Below are positions 7,298 through 15,824 of a stretch of 64,000 bases of DNA, in pieces. Under the pieces are notes generated by a model. The model made no database searches. It was not told where the DNA came from and saw only the letters and a list, made by a program, of their open reading frames with translations. Both the position numbers and the translations under genes were made by a program. How positions within the stretch are numbered: the first letter of the stretch is position 1; every line of letters starts with the position of its first letter. Origin of the DNA: Corynebacterium felinum (GTDB lineage Bacteria; Actinomycetota; Actinomycetes; Mycobacteriales; Mycobacteriaceae); the NCBI RefSeq assembly GCF_030408755.1, contig NZ_CP047209.1:186001-250000 (forward strand), given 5' to 3'.

Positions 7298-10264
7298 GTG
7301 GCTTTGTATCGCAAATATCGCCCTGGTTCTTTTGGTGAGCTGGTTGGTCAAGAGCAGGTAACCGTCCCGTTGTCGAAAGCGTTGGACAACGAAAGAATTA
7401 ATCATGCCTACCTGTTTTCTGGCCCGCGCGGGTGCGGTAAGACATCGTCGGCGCGCATCATGGCCCGCAGTTTGAACTGTGCACAGGGCCCGACCTCCAC
7501 GCCATGTGGGGTGTGTCATTCGTGCATCTCTTTGGCCCCGAATGGTCCGGGTAACCTTGATGTGACTGAGCTGGACGCTGCGAGTAACAACAGTGTGGAA
7601 GATATGCGTGAGCTGCGTGACCGCGCCATGTATGCTCCTGCGGATTCCCGCTACCGTATCTTCATCATCGACGAGGCACACATGGTGACTCGGCAGGGCT
7701 CTAACGCGCTGCTGAAGATTGTGGAAGAGCCACCTGCGCACCTGATTTTTATTTTTGCTACCACTGAGCCGGAGAAGGTGATCGGCACGATTCGAAGCCG
7801 TACGCACCATTATCCGTTCCGTCTGCTTACCCCACTGGCGATGCGTTCATTGCTTGAGCGCACCGTGGCGGGGGAGAATATGCATGTTGAAGATGCGGTG
7901 TATCCGCTGGTGATCCGCGCGGGCGGGGGTTCGCCGCGCGATACGTTGTCGGTGTTGGATCAGCTTTTTGCTGGCACCGGCCCTGAAGGGTTGACCTATG
8001 AGCATGCCCGCATGGTGTTAGGCGCGACCGATGATGCGCTTATCGACGCCGCCGTCACCGCCCTTGCCGGCGGGGATCACGCGGGGCTGTTTAGTACGGT
8101 CGATCATGTGATTGAGGCAGGGCTGTCGCCGCGTCGTTTCGCGGAAGATCTTCTTGACCGCCTCCGCGACCTGATCATTATGCAGTCGGTGCCCCACGCT
8201 TTAGAGAATGGGCTTGTCGACGCCCCCACCGATCGTGGCGACATCCTGCTGAGCCAAGCACAGGGCTTTAACAGCCGAAACCTGCCGCATATCGCCGCAA
8301 TCCTCAACGATGGTTTAAGCAGCATCAAGGGGGCAACAAGCCCACGGCTTTTACTGGAAATCCTGTGCGCGAAAATGCTTCTCGACAACGCGCCCAGCAC
8401 TATTGTCGCACCACAAGCAGTGGCGCAACCACAGGCGACCGCAATTCCGAAGTACGAACGGAAATCTGTGCGTGAGGCTCGCGAAGCAAAACTCGCGGAA
8501 GAACACGCCCGCGCCCACACGACACCCTCCGCAACGCCCACACCGCCGACTTCACCCACAGCACCTGTGGCGCCACCTGCCCCTGCGCCAGCGCCTCAAC
8601 CAGCAGCGACCCCAGCGCAGGCAACCCCCATGGCACCTGCCATACCCGCCACACCTGCGCAGCCCCAAACCACACCACCTGTGGCACCACAACCAGCAGC
8701 ACAGTCAGTTGCTACCCCACAGCCTGCACCACCGGTGCAACACACGGTAGAACCTACACCTTCGCAGCAGGTACCAGCTCCCACGCCAGCAGTTTCACCG
8801 CAGCCTGAAAGCCCACAGTCGCATGCCCAAACCCCCGCCGCGTCGACAGCTGCGCCAAGCCCAGCAGCTGACCCAGACTTCGCCTTGTACGAACGCATCC
8901 GCACACAGTGGGCGAAGGTGCGCACGGCGTCGTCACGCACAAGCTCCGTGCTGGGCATTTTGCTCACCGAAGCCTACCCCATGGGAGTTCGCGATGGCGT
9001 TGTCGTGCTCGGACACAACACGGGGGCGCTGGCGGGGCGCATCAACGACCCCGCGCATGCCCGCACCTTAAGCACCGTGCTGAAACAGGAACTCGGCATC
9101 GACGCCACCATCCGCTGCGAGGTCGCAACCGACCCAAAAGACTTGGGGTTTTCACACCCCACCCACGTTGACCCAGCACCGTGGAACCCCCACGCCACCA
9201 CCCTGCAACCGGAACCAACAGCAGAAACCCACACGTCGCTGGTGGATCAGCAACTCGAAAAAAACACGCCCACACCAGCCGACCAACCCACCGACACCTG
9301 GACACAGCCAACCCCACTCGGCGATCAGGTGATGGCACCACAACGCATCACCCCACCACCACCAGCAACCACGCCTGCCGTCACCGACACCACACCAACC
9401 GAGGATGCTCGTGTGGAAAACCCAGCACAACCGCATGCCCACGCGCCTGCGGAAAGCCCGAAACCAGCAGCGATTAACGCCGACCCCTGGGGCGAACCAG
9501 CGCCACTGGGTGGGGAAGCAACGTATGCCGAACCAACGCCGCAACCAGCGCAAACACCCGCGCCGGTGCCGGAACCAGAACCCGCGCCAGAACCAGCGAC
9601 CGCGCCCCGTGCTAACCAACCCACATGGCGCGAACGCGCAGCACGCCAAAAAGCCGAAAACTCCAACGGCATCAACCCCGCACACAACTCGGAGAGCACG
9701 TTCTCCACGGGAGTGCCACTGCCGCCGGAGCCAAGCTACTACGACGACGTACCCCCACCCGAAGACCCCTACGGTTACCCACCCGATGAGGGAATGCCTG
9801 AGCCGCAACATAATCCCGCACCAACTGCACCCACCGACGCTTATGGACACGCGCCAGCAGAAAATGCCGACGCTGACCTAGTAGCTACTGCGCCAACGCA
9901 ACCACAGCGCATGCCCACAGCGAACGCTGAGATGGCCTCGACTAGCTCACCAGCTATGGCTGAATCTGGTGTATCTGCAGAACCTGCCGGATCGGGTGAG
10001 GCGTCAAGCCCTACAACTTCGACGGATGCTCGCCGGGGTGCTTCATCAGCGCCGCACGATGGTCGCACGAGCGAATATGCACAACAACCTGCACCGCAGT
10101 CCGAATCTGTACCCGCACAGCCCGCGCACCCTGCGGAACCGGACGATGAAGAAACCGAAATGATGAAGCAAGCCGCAAGTGAAGAAGGAACCAAAGATCG
10201 CCGCAGCGCGATTGCCTTTGCCATGGATCTGCTCGGACAAGAGCTCGGTGCAAAACCACTCTAA
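7298..10264 (+). CDS. dnaX: DNA polymerase III subunit gamma/tau
   Basis: This is the clamp-loader ATPase of the replisome. The start MALYRKYRPGSF is the family N-terminus, from GTG 7298; the open frame continues upstream without similarity. Visible are the Walker A motif GPRGCGKT (residues 42-49), a zinc-type cysteine group (about 64-79, CAQG...CGVCHSC), the Walker B motif IFIIDEAHM and sensor 1 FATTEP. After about residue 400 comes a Pro/Ala/Thr/Gln-rich linker, a folded tau-like block at about 524-617 (FALYERIRTQWAKV), a second low-complexity stretch to about 950, and a conserved tail. At 988 aa it is long for the family because of these linkers. ybaB follows by 65 bp. Confidence 0.95.
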   Translation: MALYRKYRPGSFGELVGQEQVTVPLSKALDNERINHAYLFSGPRGCGKTSSARIMARSLNCAQGPTSTPCGVCHSCISLAPNGPGNLDVTELDAASNNSVEDMRELRDRAMYAPADSRYRIFIIDEAHMVTRQGSNALLKIVEEPPAHLIFIFATTEPEKVIGTIRSRTHHYPFRLLTPLAMRSLLERTVAGENMHVEDAVYPLVIRAGGGSPRDTLSVLDQLFAGTGPEGLTYEHARMVLGATDDALIDAAVTALAGGDHAGLFSTVDHVIEAGLSPRRFAEDLLDRLRDLIIMQSVPHALENGLVDAPTDRGDILLSQAQGFNSRNLPHIAAILNDGLSSIKGATSPRLLLEILCAKMLLDNAPSTIVAPQAVAQPQATAIPKYERKSVREAREAKLAEEHARAHTTPSATPTPPTSPTAPVAPPAPAPAPQPAATPAQATPMAPAIPATPAQPQTTPPVAPQPAAQSVATPQPAPPVQHTVEPTPSQQVPAPTPAVSPQPESPQSHAQTPAASTAAPSPAADPDFALYERIRTQWAKVRTASSRTSSVLGILLTEAYPMGVRDGVVVLGHNTGALAGRINDPAHARTLSTVLKQELGIDATIRCEVATDPKDLGFSHPTHVDPAPWNPHATTLQPEPTAETHTSLVDQQLEKNTPTPADQPTDTWTQPTPLGDQVMAPQRITPPPPATTPAVTDTTPTEDARVENPAQPHAHAPAESPKPAAINADPWGEPAPLGGEATYAEPTPQPAQTPAPVPEPEPAPEPATAPRANQPTWRERAARQKAENSNGINPAHNSESTFSTGVPLPPEPSYYDDVPPPEDPYGYPPDEGMPEPQHNPAPTAPTDAYGHAPAENADADLVATAPTQPQRMPTANAEMASTSSPAMAESGVSAEPAGSGEASSPTTSTDARRGASSAPHDGRTSEYAQQPAPQSESVPAQPAHPAEPDDEETEMMKQAASEEGTKDRRSAIAFAMDLLGQELGAKPL

Positions 10265-10329
10265 ACGTGTAGGCTTAGCGTAGAAATCGCGAAGAAAAAT
10301 ATAACTCAAAGAAAGGTTGAGGTTTACCC

Positions 10330-10650
10330 ATGGGTCAACCAGACATGTCGCAAATCCTGGCACAGGCACAAGCAATGCAGGCACGCCTCCAAGCTGCACA
10401 GCAGGAAATCCTTGAATCCGTCGTCGAGGGCCAGGCTGGCAACGGCCTCGTCACCGCCACCATCGACGGCACCGGACGCCTGACCGCCTTGAGCATCAAG
10501 CCAGAAGTAGTCGACCCAAGCGACGTCGAAACCCTTCAAGACCTCGTCCTCGGCGCGTTCGGCGACGCACACGACAAGCTCGCAAAGCTTGCTGAAGAAA
10601 AGATGGGCCCACTCTCTCAGGGCCTCGACGGGCTCGGCGGACTGTTCTAG
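10330..10650 (+). CDS. ybaB: YbaB/EbfC nucleoid-associated protein
   Basis: The 106-aa protein has the YbaB pattern: an N-terminal helix rich in Met, Gln and Ala (MSQILAQAQAMQARLQAAQQ), a central beta part with GNGLVTATIDGTGRLTALSI, and a C-terminal helix (AHDKLAKLAEEKM). Family members form dimers and bind DNA. The gene usually sits between dnaX and recR. Here it follows dnaX closely, with AGAAAGG upstream of ATG 10330, but recR is displaced by about 1.3 kb. Confidence 0.93.
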   Translation: MGQPDMSQILAQAQAMQARLQAAQQEILESVVEGQAGNGLVTATIDGTGRLTALSIKPEVVDPSDVETLQDLVLGAFGDAHDKLAKLAEEKMGPLSQGLDGLGGLF

Positions 10651-11163
10651 TCTGACTGCAGCCGCGCCCCCCACCGTTGTACTCCTAATCAGTGGTGCTG
10701 TGATCAATGCTCTCAGCACATCACCTGAAGTTGAGTTTAACGCTGGGGGGTTCGCATCTCACACCCTTTGGCGAATGGAGGCTTCTGGCTAGTCCACCTA
10801 GATTGAGCCACAGGGGAGTAACTGTGGGAAAAGCGAAGGGGGAGGGTTAATGATCCAGTGGGGGAGAATGAATACGCTGTACCATGCGGGTAGGGCACGA
10901 CATTGAGGGCTGTGGTGTGGGCTACTGGGGCAAAGCGTTGGGGTGGCATTGAGGGTGGCGCGCGGAAGGATGCAGTACCCACTTGAGCCTAAGAGTTGGC
11001 CAATGAGAAGATGAACAAATTCTCATACAGTGTTTGAGCTGCGGTTTTGCTATTTTGGTGGGTTTGGGTTGTGGCAATGGTTCTAAACAGGGGTGTAGAA
11101 TAATTGTTGTTCCATATGAATCGCACATTTTGAATACGTGCTACTTATTTAAGGAGAGATAGT
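10651..11163. other. 513-bp intergenic region with no clear gene
   Basis: Between ybaB and the lipoprotein gene I see no convincing coding region. Two minus-strand open frames (81 and 68 codons) lack ribosome sites and recognisable features. The only clear signal is AAGGAGAG at 11151-11158, the ribosome site of the lipoprotein gene. The region separates genes that are normally contiguous and may be remnant or regulatory sequence. Confidence 0.5.
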
Positions 11164-11790
11164 ATGCTTCCAGTTTCTCGTACCCGCCTTCTTGCAGGAG
11201 CTGCAGCACTCGTCGTAGCACTGCCGGTGCTCAGTGCATGCACCTCCCAGCAGCAAGCTAACGCCCCCGCCGTCGCCTCTTCCGCTGCAGAAAAAGCAGC
11301 ATCCGGCGTCTCTGCCGCACAAGACGCAGGCGCTTCTGCGGTCACTCGGGCACAAGAAGCCGCAAAAGACGCAGCCGCCGCTGCAACTGCAAGTGTTGCT
11401 GGCGACCAAGTGCTCAACGCGATCGACGCCGTGGCGGCAAAGTACCCAGAAGGCATCATTGTCAGCGCTGACCGCGAAGATAATGACGCCCACACCGAAG
11501 TTGATGTGGTGATGGGTAACACGGTGATGACTGTTTATGTCTACAAAGACGGCAATGTCAGTGATGCCTTCCCAGAAGACGATGATGACGATGTCTTTGA
11601 GAAGGTTGGCCGCGCCAGCGCCGCAACCGTGGGCATCAAGGATGCTGCTTCGCAGGCACTTTCCCAAACCACCAACACCATCATCGACTCCATCTCGCTT
11701 GACGACGACGGTCGCCTCCACTGGGATGTGGATCTCGACGATGCAAATACCCGTCAGGATCTTCCCGACTTGATGATCCCTGCAAACTAG
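11164..11790 (+). CDS. secreted lipoprotein of unknown function
   Basis: The 208-aa protein starts with a lipoprotein signal peptide: Arg-rich start, hydrophobic core [14 protein letters not shown] and lipobox LSAC with the lipidated cysteine at residue 26. Residues 27-85 are Ala/Ser/Gln/Lys-rich and probably helical, a typical wall-spanning spacer. A second part (about 90-190) has [21 protein letters not shown] and the acidic run [10 protein letters not shown], and may be a small beta domain. AAGGAGAG precedes ATG 11164. It sits between ybaB and recR, where many actinobacteria have no gene. Function is unknown. Confidence 0.85.
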   Translation: MLPVSRTRLLAGAAALVVALPVLSACTSQQQANAPAVASSAAEKAASGVSAAQDAGASAVTRAQEAAKDAAAAATASVAGDQVLNAIDAVAAKYPEGIIVSADREDNDAHTEVDVVMGNTVMTVYVYKDGNVSDAFPEDDDDDVFEKVGRASAATVGIKDAASQALSQTTNTIIDSISLDDDGRLHWDVDLDDANTRQDLPDLMIPAN

Positions 11791-11936
11791 TCGCCTTTCC
11801 ACCATGCGTGTATGCGCGTGGATCAGGTGGCACGTGGCACCTCTGCTTTAAGTTTGAGCCCTTTTCGTGGACACACACGAAACAAAATAGGGCTCGTGCG
11901 TGGCAGGGGTGCTTTCTGCGATACACTGAAGCAGTT

Positions 11937-12593
11937 ATGTTTGAAGGACCCCTCCAAGACCTCATCGATGAACTTTCCCGGCTACCTGGTGTTGGCCCGA
12001 AAAGTGCCCAACGCATCGCCTTTTATCTTCTCCATGTTGAACCCGCTGATATTACCCGCCTGCAGAATGCCTTAGGGGCGGTACGCGACGGCGTTGCCTT
12101 TTGTCGAATCTGCTGCAACATTTCCCGGGATCAGATCTGCCGTATCTGCGCCGACTCTGGGCGCGATCGCAGCATTATTTGCGTGGTCGAAGAACCGAAA
12201 GATATTCAAGTGCTGGAACGCACGGGGGAATTTAACGGACGCTACCATGTGCTCGGGGGTGCGCTCGATCCGTTAAACAATATCGGGCCACGCGAGCTTC
12301 ACATCACCGAACTGCTCCAACGCATCGGTGGGGTCATGCCGGATCGCGAACTTGCCGATTCCACTAAAGAAAACCCCCTCTACGATAACGCCCCTGAAAT
12401 TACTGAGGTGATTATCGCCACCGACCCCAATACCGAAGGGGAAGCAACAGCAAGCTACCTCGTGCGATTGCTTCGAGATTTCCCTGGCCTTATTATTTCC
12501 CGACTGGCCTCAGGAATGCCCTTGGGTGGGGATTTGGAATTTGTTGATGAATTAACATTATCGCGTGCTTTAACTGGTCGATTTAGGCTATAA
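11937..12593 (+). CDS. recR: recombination mediator protein RecR
   Basis: RecR acts with RecF and RecO to load RecA on gapped DNA. The 218-aa length is typical. Visible are the helix-hairpin-helix [17 protein letters not shown] (residues 16-32), the C4 zinc finger with cysteines at 56, 59, 68 and 71, and the Toprim domain ([16 protein letters not shown], later [15 protein letters not shown]). I start at ATG 11937 ([13 protein letters not shown]). The open frame upstream to 11808 runs through spacer sequence and is not family-like. Confidence 0.95.
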   Translation: MFEGPLQDLIDELSRLPGVGPKSAQRIAFYLLHVEPADITRLQNALGAVRDGVAFCRICCNISRDQICRICADSGRDRSIICVVEEPKDIQVLERTGEFNGRYHVLGGALDPLNNIGPRELHITELLQRIGGVMPDRELADSTKENPLYDNAPEITEVIIATDPNTEGEATASYLVRLLRDFPGLIISRLASGMPLGGDLEFVDELTLSRALTGRFRL

Positions 12594-12937
12594 AACTTAT
12601 TGACGCCAAAATGCGACACAGCTTATCTAATAAAAGTCTAAAATTCGCCCCATTTCGGGGGTGTGTAGACATAGTTGCTGCGTGGTGATTTCTGCGCACT
12701 ATTTTAGGCTGTGCACAACCTGTCTTAGGGTGGTTTTAGTGCCGAATTTCACTAAAAAGTGCCTATTTTTCCAGCTTGTTGCTGGTTTTTTAAAAATAGA
12801 TCAAGTCTATTTCCAATAAAGGCGCAACTTATTGTTAATTCAACGTTAAATAATTTTATTGCCTGACTTAATATATAACATGTTGGATTTAGCTTAATTT
12901 TATTAATGTTGGGTTTTGTGGAATGCTGCCTGCTTAA
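12594..12937. other. 344-bp AT-rich intergenic region
   Basis: Sequence composition changes sharply to AT-rich runs (for example around 12770-12910). A short hairpin CCCC-ATTT-CGGGG occurs near 12648 and a TGTGCACA palindrome near 12709. No gene is visible. AT-rich stretches like this in GC-rich actinobacteria are often bound by Lsr2-type silencers and mark acquired DNA. That is inference. Confidence 0.5.
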
Positions 12938-13648
12938 ATGGAAACCATGGCATTTCTACTAGAGCTGAAGCGGATCGCATATGACAGTGTCACTTTGGGG
13001 GGAAATAAACACCTAAGAAAAGGTTTTCTCAAGGCAGAAAAACAACGCGGCCTTTTTCAAGCAGTAGCCGCACGAGGCGCCGTTGCGCTTGTCAGAATCG
13101 CACCACAATTCATGTTCGCCCTAGTAACGAGGTCATACCGCAAAAACGGGATGGAAGTACTCGGACTCGGCTACCACTCAGTCGTGGTTGCCGACGGGGC
13201 CGATGGGGTAAAGAAATACCACCACCGCACACTCCACATGAGCCAAGAACAACGCCAAGCCTACATTGAAAGGCTGTACCGCAAACAGGACGTACTCAAA
13301 GCACACTTTCCTGATGCAATGATCGCTTCCCAAGAATTCGTGGTAGAACAATTCCCCCTCAACCAGCAACTACACACAGTGGTGAGCGTTCAAAAACGCA
13401 TTCGCAATATTCCCCTATTCCACGAGAACATTCGAGCCAACCACAAGGTTATGCAACTATGCCAAGACATGTTTGAATCAGCGAACGCCCTACCCGATGT
13501 GGTGGGCAAATCCAATTTCTTTTTCACAGACACCCACGAAGGCATCGTCATCGTCGATACAATCCCCGTCGAAGAATCAGACCCCACCGACTGGGAAGCC
13601 TATATACGAGCGCAAGAAATCCTCTGGGGAGAAATCAAGCGCCCGTAA
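12938..13648 (+). CDS. unknown protein, possibly kinase-fold
   Basis: The 236-aa protein has no signal peptide or long membrane helix. Parts recall small-molecule or protein kinase folds of the YrbL/APH type: GVKKYHHRT with a candidate ATP-binding lysine, FVVEQFPL resembling a hinge, and KSNFFFTDTHEGIVIVDT, whose GKSN...VDT order resembles the catalytic-loop Asn and the metal-binding Asp. No canonical HRD motif or glycine loop is present, so the resemblance is weak. It lies next to an AT-rich region, between recR and gatD, where I recall no gene in C. glutamicum. It may be a lineage-specific acquisition. Confidence 0.55.
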   Translation: METMAFLLELKRIAYDSVTLGGNKHLRKGFLKAEKQRGLFQAVAARGAVALVRIAPQFMFALVTRSYRKNGMEVLGLGYHSVVVADGADGVKKYHHRTLHMSQEQRQAYIERLYRKQDVLKAHFPDAMIASQEFVVEQFPLNQQLHTVVSVQKRIRNIPLFHENIRANHKVMQLCQDMFESANALPDVVGKSNFFFTDTHEGIVIVDTIPVEESDPTDWEAYIRAQEILWGEIKRP

Positions 13649-13684
13649 CACTCTTACCATGCCCCAAGTGGGGGTGTGAGAAAA

Positions 13685-14410
13685 CTACGCCATGCGTTCT
13701 CGGCGCAACTTTTCCACAACCTCAAGATCTAGCGGCTCAAGATCAGCTAACTTCTTGCCCATCGCCTGGGCAAGAAGCAGATCAGCCAACTCAGGATTAC
13801 GGGCCAACACAGGGCCATGCATATACGTGCAGATCACAGACCCTTGAACAGCACCCTCAAAATGCTCCTGCTCGGCAGCATCCGTATTACCCCGACCACG
13901 ACTAGTCATCGCCAACGGGGTCGCATCAGGACCCAACAACGTAGCACCCATATGGTTTTCAAAACCAGTCAGAGGTTGCGTCAACTGATCCGTCCAACCA
14001 GCCTTCGTCGGGGTGGTGAGCACCTCACCAATCGCGCGAGTCGCAAGAGACGCCGTGGTGGCGTCGACAAGCCCGGCACCCATCACGATGCGACCAGACG
14101 CGCGAAAACTCTCACCCAACACCTGAAAACCAGCGCAAATAGCCAACACAGGACGCCCATGAGCAACCGCGCGATTCAAACCGCCATCAGCGCGAATATG
14201 CTCCGCCGCAAGAATCTGGGCAGTATCCTCACCCCCACCTAAGGTATACACATCCAAATGCTCCGGAATTGCCTCGTCGAGACGAATCGGAACGATCTCA
14301 GCCTCAAGACCACGCATGCGGGCACGCTGACGCAGCACAAGAGCATTACCATCATCCCCGTATGTGCCCAGCACATCAGGAAGAACCAGACCAATATTTA
14401 ACGTCGACAT
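13685..14410 (-). CDS. gatD: lipid II isoglutaminyl synthase, glutaminase subunit GatD
   Basis: The 241-aa class I glutamine amidotransferase has the nucleophile elbow AICAGFQVLG with catalytic Cys92 and the catalytic His near 198 in TYMHGPVLARN. It releases ammonia from glutamine for MurT, which amidates the D-glutamate of lipid II on the cytoplasmic side. The family lacks the usual Glu of the triad. Its start codon overlaps the murT stop by one base at 14410, so the two are translationally coupled. Confidence 0.93.
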   Translation of the reverse strand: MSTLNIGLVLPDVLGTYGDDGNALVLRQRARMRGLEAEIVPIRLDEAIPEHLDVYTLGGGEDTAQILAAEHIRADGGLNRAVAHGRPVLAICAGFQVLGESFRASGRIVMGAGLVDATTASLATRAIGEVLTTPTKAGWTDQLTQPLTGFENHMGATLLGPDATPLAMTSRGRGNTDAAEQEHFEGAVQGSVICTYMHGPVLARNPELADLLLAQAMGKKLADLEPLDLEVVEKLRRERMA

Positions 14411-15747
14411 TATTCTCCCTCTTCCTTCGCGGACAGTCGCTCCAACGCCTTCTTCAGATCACGAAACGCCGTGTAATTCGCCAACACCTCAACGCGCCCG
14501 GGCGGGCACGCCTTCACCGCATCAACCATGTCAGAAACCAGCTCATGCTCAATATCGGCGTAGGTCAAACGCACAGCCAAATCCGTGCCCCGCTCGCCCG
14601 ACGCCTTCACCGCAAGATCACCGAAATCTTCAAACTTCACATCCCACAGCCACGATAAATCCTCACCGTCGGCAACCTGGCCGTTAACCGCAATCACCAA
14701 ACCATCAGCACCGCGATCAACCATGCTCATCGCCTCCTGCCAACCAGCAGGATTCTTCGCAAGCAACAAATGAACCTGATGCTCACCCACCTCAATCGTG
14801 GAATAGCGGCCAGCCACATCATCAACAGACTCCACCGCGCGAGTAGCAACAGAAAGCTCAACACCGAAACACTCCACCGCAGCAGCAATCGCCTGCGCCG
14901 CATTGCCCCGGTTAGCACGACCTGGTAACGCTAAGGACAACTCAATTTCCCCCTGCGGGGAATGCAGACCATCGGCGTCCACACTCCACGTCGGCGCAGG
15001 ACGCGAAAACTCACCCCCATCAGGCAAAGACTTAACCGCATACCAATGATCCCCCTCATGCACCACGTGTCCACCAGTGCGCGGGCACGAGACCGAATCG
15101 CCCACCCAACCAGCGCCGGCAGAAACCCACACCACCTTCTTCGCTGCCATACCGATCGACGAAACCAACACATCGTCGCAGTTCGCAACAACAGTCATCT
15201 CCGGATTCTCAGTAACACAATCACGCAGTGCACGCTCAACCTTGTTAATCTCACCCACACGATCAAGCTGATCACGCGACAAGTTCAACACAATCAAACA
15301 CTGCGGCTTCAAACGCTTGACGACGGCGGGAACATGCAGCTCATCGCATTCCAGCACCACATGGCTGGCCTTGATACCAGCCAACAGTGCCGAAATAATG
15401 CCCGCATCCATATTGTCGCCCCGATCATTGGTAGCAACACTAAACTTCGACTTCAACGCCGTTGCCAACATGCGGGTGGTGGTGGACTTACCATTCGTTC
15501 CCGTCACAATCGCAACTGGGCGACCAGCCCCCAAATTGCGCATGATCTCAGGATCAATCTTCTCAGCCACCAAGCCGCCAATCATGCCCCCAGAACCACG
15601 ACCAGTTTTTTGGGAAGCAAAAGTGGCCAGATGTGCCGCACTAATCGCGGCCTGAGTACGCAGCTTCGGAAACACACGGGCAGCGCCAATGACTCCGAGC
15701 GCAGCAGTGGCAGCCGCCGCTGTCTTTTTCAAAGAAGGGGTCTTCAT
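14410..15747 (-). CDS. murT: lipid II isoglutaminyl synthase, Mur ligase-like subunit MurT
   Basis: The 445-aa protein has a Mur ligase middle domain with the P-loop VTGTNGKSTTTRM (about residues 81-93) and NDRGDNMDAG, plus the MurT C-terminal DUF1727 region (LAKNPAGWQEAM). It activates the D-Glu carboxylate of lipid II with ATP and uses ammonia from GatD. Staphylococcal and pneumococcal MurT carry a Cys4 zinc ribbon inserted in the ATPase domain. Here the matching stretch, SCPRTGGHVVHEGDHWYAV, keeps only one cysteine. It is the first gene of the murT-gatD pair. Confidence 0.93.
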   Translation of the reverse strand: MKTPSLKKTAAAATAALGVIGAARVFPKLRTQAAISAAHLATFASQKTGRGSGGMIGGLVAEKIDPEIMRNLGAGRPVAIVTGTNGKSTTTRMLATALKSKFSVATNDRGDNMDAGIISALLAGIKASHVVLECDELHVPAVVKRLKPQCLIVLNLSRDQLDRVGEINKVERALRDCVTENPEMTVVANCDDVLVSSIGMAAKKVVWVSAGAGWVGDSVSCPRTGGHVVHEGDHWYAVKSLPDGGEFSRPAPTWSVDADGLHSPQGEIELSLALPGRANRGNAAQAIAAAVECFGVELSVATRAVESVDDVAGRYSTIEVGEHQVHLLLAKNPAGWQEAMSMVDRGADGLVIAVNGQVADGEDLSWLWDVKFEDFGDLAVKASGERGTDLAVRLTYADIEHELVSDMVDAVKACPPGRVEVLANYTAFRDLKKALERLSAKEEGE

Positions 15748-15824
15748 GAGTCATTAGTGTAGTCGCACACACATCACCAACGAACACGGCATGCCTTGCC
15801 TAGGCCACAAGCCCACGAAGAAAA

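Noticed and set aside
9152..9850. 232-codon open frame opposite dnaX
   Set aside because: It is a shadow of the Pro/Ala/Thr-rich linker of dnaX. Its Trp/Arg/Gly/Cys-rich product looks non-coding.
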